Part shown: one piece after another, positions 7,550 through 13,772 of the stretch
Numbering within the stretch: the first letter of the stretch is position 1
How the letters are laid out: the number at the start of each line of letters is the position of its first letter
Assembly: GCA_024225895.1 (NCBI GenBank)
Contig: JAAEMC010001010.1
Span: forward strand, 1-13,772
Direction: 5' to 3'
DNA length: 13,772 bases
Source of the DNA: Desulfobacteraceae bacterium
GTDB taxonomy: Bacteria > Desulfobacterota > Desulfobacteria > Desulfobacterales > Desulfobacteraceae
Program-made: the position numbers and the translations under genes
Notes under the pieces: generated by a model
What the model was told of the DNA's origin: nothing
What the model saw: only the letters and a program-made list of their open reading frames with translations
Database searches by the model: none

Positions 7550-9052
7550 ATGAGACCCCATATATTGCTGGTAAATTATAATGAAGGCTGCATCCCGGAT
7601 CTCGGAAAATCCAAATTTCATTTGGATATGGAGTTTAAGAAAATATCATCGGCCCGGGAGCTTGATTTCCCCGCTTCTAAAAAATCGCCGGATGTTGTGG
7701 TGATTTTTATGCAAAAGGAGAAACAGGACTGCCTGAATAAAATTGCATATCTGACCAAATCAAACCTGGACAAGGAAATCATTGCAGCGGTTCCGGTCGA
7801 GATGCTGGAAACGGGTGTAAAAGCCCTTCAAAACGGGGCGTCTGATTTTTTTACATATCCATCATGTTCCCATACCCTGGATTTTTATATCAATCGCTCT
7901 CTGGAAAGAAAATACCTTCACAAACATATCTGTTTTAATGAGAACTGCTATAAAAGCCGATATGCAATCTCTGAAAAAAATTACAAGCATCTTTTTGATG
8001 AAGTGCCCTGTTTTATTTATGTTTTGGACAGGGATTACCAGATTACGGACTGCAACCGGAAGTTTGAAGAGTATTTTGGCAACCACATCGGGGAGTATTG
8101 TTTTGGTATTTTAAAAAACAGGGATGAGCCCTGCACCAAATGTACCGTGGATAAGACCTTTAAAGACGGTAAAAACCATGCATCGGAAATGCAGATTATT
8201 TCATCGGATGGGGTAAAACATACTGTTTTATGCTGGATTGCACCCATCAAAGATGATCAGGGGCAGATTACCCATGCCTTGGTCATGCTCACAGACATTA
8301 CCGAAGCCCGGCGCCTGGAAGACCATTTGACCTCCCTTGGATTTATGATTGGTTCCATCTCCCATGGTATCAAGGGGCTTTTAACGAGTCTGGACGGCGG
8401 TATGTACCTTATGGAAAAAGGTATTAATCAACGTAATCAGGCGAATATCAGACAAGGGTTTGAACAATCCAAACAGATGACCGAACGCATCAAACAGCTT
8501 GTTCTGGATATCCTGTACTATACCAAGACCAGGAAGGTGGAATGGAGCAAGGTTTCCATTAAACAATTCCTTGAAGACACCGTGGAAATCGTTTCTTCCA
8601 ATGCCCGGAAAAATAAGGTGACCATTGATTATAAACTGGAAGTTTTAACCGAGGATATCTTCTTTGATGTGGATGAAAAAAGCCTTCAGACAGCCCTTGT
8701 CAATATCCTTGAAAACGGCATTGAAGCGTGTGTGGACAACCCGGTGAAAAAGAAGAATTCTGTTTTGTTTCATGCCAGGATGGACCGGGATAAAGTATTG
8801 TTTACCATCCAGGACAATGGCCTGGGCATGGATGAAGATACCTTGAAAAATATTTTTACCATTTTCTTTTCTTCCAAAGGCAATAAAGGCACCGGCCTGG
8901 GACTTTATATTGCCAACAAAGTCGTGGCCCAGCACCGGGGCGAGATCAAAGCCAAATCCACCAAGAACAAAGGCACCAAATTTTTAATCAAAATTCCGCG
9001 GACCGTTCCCAAAACGGCTCGAAATCCACGTGGTGTCGCCTACCCGGAGTGA
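7550..9052 (+). CDS. Histidine kinase: degenerate receiver, PAS, HisKA-like and HATPase
   Basis: A 500-residue cytosolic sensor kinase with no membrane segment. Residues 1-115 resemble a receiver domain but lack its key residues: the acidic pair after strand 1 reads NY (ILLVNYNE), the phospho-Asp strand reads VVVIFM and the usual Lys is Tyr103 (DFFTYP). Residues 145-255 are a PAS domain with C184 and PCTKC (C195, C198), which could bind a metal, cluster or cofactor. The phosphoacceptor is H272 in ISHGIKGLLTSLDGG. The ATPase domain shows NILENGIEA (N389), DNGLGM (D422) and GTGLGL. The start is ATG at 7550, with AGG 6 nt upstream. No response regulator is adjacent, so its partner must be elsewhere. 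It sits between two B12-controlled genes, but a link to corrinoid or metal sensing is inference only. Confidence 0.9.
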   Translation: MRPHILLVNYNEGCIPDLGKSKFHLDMEFKKISSARELDFPASKKSPDVVVIFMQKEKQDCLNKIAYLTKSNLDKEIIAAVPVEMLETGVKALQNGASDFFTYPSCSHTLDFYINRSLERKYLHKHICFNENCYKSRYAISEKNYKHLFDEVPCFIYVLDRDYQITDCNRKFEEYFGNHIGEYCFGILKNRDEPCTKCTVDKTFKDGKNHASEMQIISSDGVKHTVLCWIAPIKDDQGQITHALVMLTDITEARRLEDHLTSLGFMIGSISHGIKGLLTSLDGGMYLMEKGINQRNQANIRQGFEQSKQMTERIKQLVLDILYYTKTRKVEWSKVSIKQFLEDTVEIVSSNARKNKVTIDYKLEVLTEDIFFDVDEKSLQTALVNILENGIEACVDNPVKKKNSVLFHARMDRDKVLFTIQDNGLGMDEDTLKNIFTIFFSSKGNKGTGLGLYIANKVVAQHRGEIKAKSTKNKGTKFLIKIPRTVPKTARNPRGVAYPE

Positions 9053-9072
9053 GAACATAATTTAAAAATCTA

Positions 9073-9101
9073 TTGACTTCACTCATTTTTTTATTTAAGC
9101 A
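9073..9101 (+). promoter_or_regulatory. Possible promoter of the second riboswitch
   Basis: TTGACT (9073-9078) matches five of six -35 bases and lies about 45 nt before the riboswitch. The region at -10 (TTTAAG or TAAGCA, 9094-9101) is a poor match. It is the only candidate in the 68-nt gap after the kinase gene, which otherwise shows a small GCCTT/AAGGC hairpin at 9119-9132. Confidence 0.25.
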
Positions 9102-9120
9102 GTAAATGTTTTTCAGGTGC

Positions 9121-9275
9121 CTTGAAAAAGGCTTAAAAAGGGAACCCTGTGCAAATCAGGGACGGGCCCGCCGCTGTAATCGGAGACGAACGCTGCGAAA
9201 ATGCCACTGGCAATAATGCTGGGAAGGCGCAGCAACTAGGATGACCCGAGAGTCAGAAGACCTGCCGGAAACAAG
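9121..9275 (+). ncRNA. Cobalamin riboswitch upstream of the TonB receptor
   Basis: The core is almost identical to the switch at 6209-6360: GGGAACCCTGTG, CAGGGACGGGCCCGCCGCTG, TAATCGGAGACGAA, CCACTGG, TGGGAAGGCGCAG, AGGATGACCCGAGAGTC and the B12 box AGTCAGAAGACCTGCC (9251-9266). A P1-like helix can form from CTTG...GGC (9121-9132) with GCC...CAAG (9264-9275). A TTGCCC/GGGCAA hairpin (9284-9289 with 9299-9304) and a terminator-like stem (9329-9361) follow, so control by premature termination is expected. Confidence 0.95.
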
Positions 9276-9328
9276 AAGCTGCTTTGCCCCGTGGACAAGG
9301 GCAATACAATCTGCGGAAAAATCAGGGA

Positions 9329-9365
9329 GTCCCAGATCATTTAAACAAAATGGTCCGGGATTTTT
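9329..9365 (+). terminator. Riboswitch terminator before the TonB receptor
   Basis: A 14-bp stem (9329-9342 with 9348-9361) contains one mismatch and two G-U pairs. It closes a 5-nt loop and ends in TTTT (9362-9365). It lies 54 nt after the riboswitch and about 160 nt before the ATG. It is weaker than the terminator at 6411-6456. Confidence 0.7.
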
Positions 9366-9525
9366 CATTTTAGGATTCCGGTGAAAAAAGGGGTGTTGCC
9401 CCTAAAAAGAGTTTGGCTGTATGATGCCGGGATGTTTAAACGATATCAATTCGCCCATCCCCATGATTTTTCATTCAGTAGAATCCTTTCTTTTTAGGGC
9501 AATACCAAAAAAGAAAGGGAAACAG

Positions 9526-11571
9526 ATGAAAAAATTTTGTCTGGCAGTCTTTATCTCTGCCGTATTTATTCTACCAACCCTGGTTCTTGCACAGGAACCG
9601 GAAGCCAATCCTGCCAATACCAAACTCGATGATGTGGTGGTCACTGCCACACGAAGTGAAGAAGATATTCAGAACGTTCCGGCAAAGGTTGAGGTGATTT
9701 CCAGCCGGGAAATAGAACTGACCACAGGAGAAACACTGACCGAACAACTTAAAAAGCATTCCTCCATCGGCGTTATTGAATATCCGGGGGCTCAGGCCGG
9801 TATTGGTATGCGCGGATTTAGACCGGAGTTCAGCGGAATTACCAAACACACCTTGGTCCTTATTGACGGCCGGCCGGCCGGTGCCACAAATCTTTCTACC
9901 ATCTTAACCAATAATGTGGAACGCATCGAAGTTCTTAAGGGACCGGCATCCTCCCTTTATGGCGGTGAGGCCATGGGCGGGGTGGTTAATGTGATTACCA
10001 AAAAAAGCCAGGGCCCGGTCTCCGGTAAGCTGGAATTGGGCTATGGATCTTTTGATACTAATTTCCAGGAGGCGGGTGCCGGCGGAAATGCGGCCCAAAG
10101 GTTGGATTTTGATATCTTTGCCAGCCGGTATGACCAGCGGGATAACTACGATATGGGCAATGGTGATGAACGTCCCTATACTGAATATGAAACAAAAAGC
10201 GGTGACTTGCGGTTTGGAATGGACATCACAGACATATGGCGGGCCGATGTCGGAGGCGATATTTACCAGGGCAGGGATATTTCAACCCCGGGAGATATTT
10301 TTACAGGCAGTACTCAGCCCGGCAATAAAGATCTGGACCGCTGGGGAGTGGATTTTATGCTGGACGGCATGATAGGCAGCAGCAATAATGTCAGCTTTAC
10401 GGCATACAAAACCCGGGAGCTCCAGGAAAATTACAATCGGTATGCTTATTCCATCTGGCCGGCAACCTCAATCGTTGATCCCTATCGAAGCTATGATTCG
10501 GAAACAAATTGGATGGGGCTTCAGCTAAAAGACACCATCTCATGGGGGGAACATAAATTTATCCTGGGTGCAGATTGCCAGGATATTGATAAGGAAAGCC
10601 GCAGCTACAATCAGGATGGCACCAGACGGGCGCCCTGGTCCCCGGATGAAAGCCGGAAGAATTTGGCAGGATATCTGGAAACGGTTTGGAAATTGATGGA
10701 TGAGCGCCTCACAGCAACCTTGGGCGGACGGTATGACCGTTTTGAAGTGGCAACAGAAGTCACCCCTTATAAAACTAATTTTACCCCAAATTCCGAATCT
10801 TTTTCCACCTTCAGCCCAAGGGGCGGGTTAAACTACGTGTTTGAAAATGGTGTCAGGCTGCACACCACCCTTGGAAAAGCCTTTGTCCCGCCCAGTGCCG
10901 GAGAGCTTGCCGGATACAATGAAACTTCAGTGGGCGGCGTGGCCATGATTACCCGGGGAAATGCCGGCCTGGACCCGGAAACCTCTGTAACCTTTGATGC
11001 CGGTATCGGGTACAATAAACCTCAATCCGGTTTTAAATGCGATGTCACTTATTTTGTTACCCAGGTGGATGACAAGATTACCCGCTACACCGAAGGCAAT
11101 GTCACCTCCTATGTCAACAGCCTGGAACAGGAAATGGACGGCCTGGAATATGAGATGTCATTTGATATCGGTGTGTTCAACAACTGGAACCGCTCGCTGA
11201 CTTTTTACGTGAACGGGACCAAAATATTCAATGCATCCGAAGAAGTGTCTGCCGGTATTGATCAGGATGTCCATAATGTTTCCGAGCACACCGTTAACTA
11301 TGGTGTTACCTATGAGGATGACCATTTTATGGCCAAACTCCATGCCCGTTCCCAGGGTGAGATGAAGGATACGGACTGGAATGCCGCGGGTTATCCTGAA
11401 GTTATCTATCCGGGATTTACTGTCGTGGATTTTGTCATCGGCTACAAATTTCTGGAACACCACAACCTGAAGCTGTCCGTCGATAATGTCCTGGATCACG
11501 ATTATTACGAGAAAAAAGGATTTCCCAAACCGGGCCGTGCTTTTTATTTAAGCTATGCCTTTGAATTTTAA
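9526..11571 (+). CDS. TonB-dependent outer-membrane receptor, BtuB-like
   Basis: Outer-membrane receptor, probably for cobalamin or other corrinoids because a B12 riboswitch controls it. The 681-residue protein has a signal peptide (cleavage likely after LVLA, residue 22), a TonB box DDVVVTATR (35-43), a plug domain (about 45-160, with GIGMRGFRP, LVLIDGRPAG, RIEVLKGPASSLYGG and GGVVNVITK) and a beta-barrel ending in LKLSVDNVLDHDYYEKKGFPKPG and the terminal aromatic YAFEF. The ATG at 9526 is chosen over the upstream in-frame ATG at 9421: AGGGA (9516-9520) lies 5 nt before it and the signal peptide begins there. No TonB, ExbBD or BtuFCD gene is in the window. Siderophore or haem receptors share this architecture, so the ligand rests on the riboswitch. 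Confidence 0.92.
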   Translation: MKKFCLAVFISAVFILPTLVLAQEPEANPANTKLDDVVVTATRSEEDIQNVPAKVEVISSREIELTTGETLTEQLKKHSSIGVIEYPGAQAGIGMRGFRPEFSGITKHTLVLIDGRPAGATNLSTILTNNVERIEVLKGPASSLYGGEAMGGVVNVITKKSQGPVSGKLELGYGSFDTNFQEAGAGGNAAQRLDFDIFASRYDQRDNYDMGNGDERPYTEYETKSGDLRFGMDITDIWRADVGGDIYQGRDISTPGDIFTGSTQPGNKDLDRWGVDFMLDGMIGSSNNVSFTAYKTRELQENYNRYAYSIWPATSIVDPYRSYDSETNWMGLQLKDTISWGEHKFILGADCQDIDKESRSYNQDGTRRAPWSPDESRKNLAGYLETVWKLMDERLTATLGGRYDRFEVATEVTPYKTNFTPNSESFSTFSPRGGLNYVFENGVRLHTTLGKAFVPPSAGELAGYNETSVGGVAMITRGNAGLDPETSVTFDAGIGYNKPQSGFKCDVTYFVTQVDDKITRYTEGNVTSYVNSLEQEMDGLEYEMSFDIGVFNNWNRSLTFYVNGTKIFNASEEVSAGIDQDVHNVSEHTVNYGVTYEDDHFMAKLHARSQGEMKDTDWNAAGYPEVIYPGFTVVDFVIGYKFLEHHNLKLSVDNVLDHDYYEKKGFPKPGRAFYLSYAFEF

Positions 11572-11721
11572 AAAATGGAGCTCAAATCTTTAATATTAGG
11601 GCTATTCTATCAGCGGGGGTCTTTACCGGATTCGGACAATTTTGACCAGAGTATGATTCTGATGGCCCAGAAATCAAATTAGTTGATTTTCAGTACTAAA
11701 ATATATTATTTTCTTAATTAA

Positions 11722-11748
11722 TTGACTTCCTAAATAATAATTAATAAT
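11722..11748 (+). promoter_or_regulatory. Possible promoter of the PurF-like gene
   Basis: TTGACT (11722-11727) is followed 15 nt later by AATAAT (11743-11748) in a very AT-rich stretch, about 50 nt before the gene. The -35 and -10 each match five of six consensus bases but the spacing is short. The 230-nt gap after the receptor gene also holds a 35-codon frame (11575-11682) that I do not accept as a gene. Confidence 0.35.
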
Positions 11749-11801
11749 TAAATCCATTGGTAAAATTTTAAGGACATTAATTCATCACAAGGAGAGGGAT
11801 T

Positions 11802-13205
11802 ATGGGCGGTTTTTTTGGGTGTGCTTCAAAAACAGCTTGTCGTAAAGAGTTGTTTTACGGAACAGATTATCTGTCACATCTGGGCACCAAAAGAGGAGGC
11901 ATAGCTACATCGGATAAAGATGGGTTTCACAGGACCATTCATAACCTTGAGAATGCCTATTTCAGGTCAAAATTTGAATCAGACCTGGATAAACTAACCG
12001 GGAATACCGGCATCGGTGTCATCAGTGATACAGACTCCCAGCCCATCACCATCCACTCTCATTTGGGAACATTTGCCGTTGTTACCGTGGGAAAAATCGC
12101 CAACCTTGAGGAACTTGCCAGAGAAGCATTTTCAAAGAATGTTCATTTTGCCGAAACCAGCCAGGGGGATATAAATCCCACAGAGCTTGTATCCATTTTG
12201 ATCAGCCAGGAAAGCTCTTTTGAACAAGGCATTCTAAATGCCCAGACAAAGATAAAAGGTTCCTGTTCCATGTTGATTTTAACCGATTCAACCCTTTTCG
12301 CCGCCAGGGACCGGTTGGGCAGGACTCCCATTGTTATCGGGAAAGGGAAAGATGCCTATGCTGCCAGTTCCGAATCTGCGGCATTCTCCAATCTCGGGTT
12401 TGAGACCGAGTATTTTGTGGGGCCCAATGAAATTGTCAAAGTTACGGCAGAAGGCATAGAGCAGGTTCAGCCCCCGGGCGATAAGATGCAGGTCTGTTCT
12501 TTTTTATGGGTTTATTATGGATACCCTGTTTCATCCTATGAAGGCATTAACACGGAAAAGGTAAGGTATAACTGCGGGGCGGCCCTGGCCAAAAGAGAGA
12601 CCGAAAGAGCAGACCTGGTGGCAGGCATACCGGATTCGGGTATCGGACATGCCATCGGCTTTGCCAATCAGAGCCGGATTCCCTATATGAGACCCTATGT
12701 GAAATACACCCCGACCTGGCCCAGGAGCTTCATGCCCCAGAACCAGGACATGCGGGACCTGGTAGCGCGCATGAAACTGATCCCTATCCAGGATGTAATC
12801 CAGGGCCAGCGTATTATATTTTGCGATGATTCGGTTGTCCGGGGCACCCAGCTCAAGGACAACACCCAGATCCTTTATGAATACGGGGCCAAAGAAGTCC
12901 ATATGCGGATTGCCTGTCCCTGTCTGATTCATCCCTGTGAATTTTTAAATTTTTCCACATCACGGTCCACCCTGGACCTTGCTGGAAGGAAAGCCATTTA
13001 CGAGATCGAAGGTGTGGAGGACACAGACCTTACAGAGTACGCTATAGACGGGTCCCCAAAACATACAGCCATGATCAATAAAATCATCGACCGCCTGCGG
13101 TTAACCAGTATGCGATATCAAAAACTCGACGATCTGGTTCAGGCCATTGGATTGCCTAAAGAAAAGCTGTGCACCCATTGCTGGGACGGCAGCAGTTATT
13201 TTTGA
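11802..13205 (+). CDS. PurF-like phosphoribosyltransferase lacking the glutaminase Cys
   Basis: The 467-residue protein matches amidophosphoribosyltransferase along its length. Canonical PurF makes phosphoribosylamine from PRPP and glutamine. Here the N-terminus is MGGFFGCAS, so the catalytic Cys that follows Met in PurF is Gly, and the oxyanion HNG motif appears as TVG (96-98). Glutaminase activity is therefore doubtful. The PRPP motif IFCDDSVVRGT (339-349) and the ARMKLIPI segment (322-329) are intact. C232, one of C372/C374/C379, and C457/C460 (CTHC) match the Fe-S ligand positions of Bacillus PurF. I recall a family with this MGGFFG start in Bacteroides and clostridia, usually annotated as amidophosphoribosyltransferase. 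AAGGAG lies 7 nt before the ATG. It is not next to other pur genes; its true reaction is unknown. Confidence 0.88.
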   Translation: MGGFFGCASKTACRKELFYGTDYLSHLGTKRGGIATSDKDGFHRTIHNLENAYFRSKFESDLDKLTGNTGIGVISDTDSQPITIHSHLGTFAVVTVGKIANLEELAREAFSKNVHFAETSQGDINPTELVSILISQESSFEQGILNAQTKIKGSCSMLILTDSTLFAARDRLGRTPIVIGKGKDAYAASSESAAFSNLGFETEYFVGPNEIVKVTAEGIEQVQPPGDKMQVCSFLWVYYGYPVSSYEGINTEKVRYNCGAALAKRETERADLVAGIPDSGIGHAIGFANQSRIPYMRPYVKYTPTWPRSFMPQNQDMRDLVARMKLIPIQDVIQGQRIIFCDDSVVRGTQLKDNTQILYEYGAKEVHMRIACPCLIHPCEFLNFSTSRSTLDLAGRKAIYEIEGVEDTDLTEYAIDGSPKHTAMINKIIDRLRLTSMRYQKLDDLVQAIGLPKEKLCTHCWDGSSYF

Positions 13206-13226
13206 TCTGGTGTGCCTAAATCCGGG

Positions 13227-13772
13227 TTAAGCCGGCGCATCGACATGCTTTTTTAGGATGTGCCGGATTGTAAAATCAAGGATTTGCGGGGTTCGTTCAT
13301 AGACATCTTCCATCAGCACCCGTTCGGAAATTTTGTGAAAATCCTTTCCCCACGGGCCGATATTGATACAGGGCATCTGGATTTTTTTAATCGTTTCAAA
13401 AGGGATTTCATAGGTTTTGCCCCACAGGGGCATGTTGTCAGCAGTACTTTGAAAATCGCCTTTATCAAATAGCATGGCATAGCTTAAATCCGAAATCCCG
13501 GTGTAAAAATGCCTGGACAGGTAAGGCATCTGGAATTTGTCTTGGGAAAATTGATCAATGGCCTGTCCAAGGGTACTGATTTTTTTATCCAGATCCGGAA
13601 TGTTCCGGTTTGCGACATGGGGATAAAAAGGCGGCGAAAATCCGATAACGATCATGGGAGATTTATCATCACTGTGCTCAAGGCATAATTGAACAAGGTC
13701 AAAACTGCTTTCCATCAAGCTTATTTTACCTTCTGACACATGTTTGTGAATCATGGCCAGCCGGTCCTGGAA
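13227..13772 (-). CDS. M20 peptidase / RocB-like protein, C-terminal part (runs off window)
   Basis: Only the last 181 residues are visible; the frame stays open to the window edge (FQDRLAM precedes the first internal Met), so the start lies outside. MIVIGFSPPFYPHV, LSRHFYTGISDLSYAM, NMPLWGKTY and MPCINIGPWGKDFHKISERV match the C-terminal part of M20-family zinc peptidases of the RocB type (arginine utilisation protein), with the metal-site His expected in GKDFHK. Substrate cannot be told from this part. It converges with the PurF-like gene, 21 nt separating the two stops. The two are therefore not in one operon. Confidence 0.8.
   Translation of the reverse strand, partial: FQDRLAMIHKHVSEGKISLMESSFDLVQLCLEHSDDKSPMIVIGFSPPFYPHVANRNIPDLDKKISTLGQAIDQFSQDKFQMPYLSRHFYTGISDLSYAMLFDKGDFQSTADNMPLWGKTYEIPFETIKKIQMPCINIGPWGKDFHKISERVLMEDVYERTPQILDFTIRHILKKHVDAPA

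Noticed and set aside
9421..9525. In-frame 35-codon N-terminal extension of the TonB receptor from the ATG at 9421
   Set aside because: The extension lacks signal-peptide character, while the ATG at 9526 has AGGGA at good spacing followed by a standard signal peptide.
11575..11682. A 35-codon frame (MELKSLILGLFY...) directly after the TonB receptor stop, in the same frame
   Set aside because: There is no ribosome binding site, and the receptor already ends in the expected aromatic residue. I recognise nothing in the peptide. It could be a degraded 3' tail or chance.
13232..13266. 10-bp hairpin (CCGGCGCATC / GATGTGCCGG) just after the PurF-like gene, as its terminator
   Set aside because: The T-run is in the loop, not after the stem, and the arms lie in the coding end of the convergent peptidase gene.

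Overview
This window most resembles chromosome from an anaerobic Desulfobacterota bacterium of the Desulfobacter/Desulfobacula type. That placement is inference from gene content: a periplasmic CbiK like that of sulfate reducers, a DtxR/FeoA regulator with a C-x8-C-x10-CC motif, a FeoB with a CxTM-type gate, a PurF-like protein starting MGGFFG, and TonB-dependent cobalamin uptake. No rRNA or species marker is present.

Layout. Positions 1-304 hold no convincing gene but carry a perfect 18-bp hairpin and a 28-bp direct repeat that share a core. Positions 305-1319 look like a small accessory segment. A 55-aa ORF (+) and a 264-aa gene (-) converge on a 64-bp imperfect hairpin that resembles an integron attC site, and the TAA stop of each gene lies inside one of the two terminal boxes. 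The 264-aa protein carries PD-(D/E)XK nuclease-like residues.

Positions 1392-3318 (-) are a housekeeping unit: tadA, purA (whose GTG start overlaps the tadA stop in TAGTG), tRNA-Pro(CGG) and a strong terminator. Positions 3411-6024 (-) are an iron unit: feoB followed by a DtxR-family regulator fused to a FeoA domain. A 30-bp interrupted palindrome lies upstream.

Positions 6209-11571 (+) are a corrinoid region. A cobalamin riboswitch with a terminator precedes an exported cobaltochelatase (cbiK). Next comes a histidine kinase with a degenerate receiver domain and a Cys-bearing PAS domain. A second cobalamin riboswitch with its own terminator precedes a TonB-dependent BtuB-like receptor. When B12 is plentiful, both riboswitches should lower expression of the chelatase and the receptor. 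Feo (iron) and the corrinoid genes are transcribed divergently, so the segment reads as a metal/tetrapyrrole acquisition neighbourhood.

Positions 11802-13205 (+) encode a PurF-like phosphoribosyltransferase that lacks the N-terminal catalytic Cys of glutamine amidotransferases but keeps the PRPP motif and putative Fe-S cysteines. The window ends inside a convergent M20/RocB-like peptidase gene (-). The strongest leads are the attC-like junction, the periplasmic CbiK under B12 control, the kinase between the two riboswitches and the nucleophile-less PurF paralogue. No wholly new system can be demonstrated from sequence alone.
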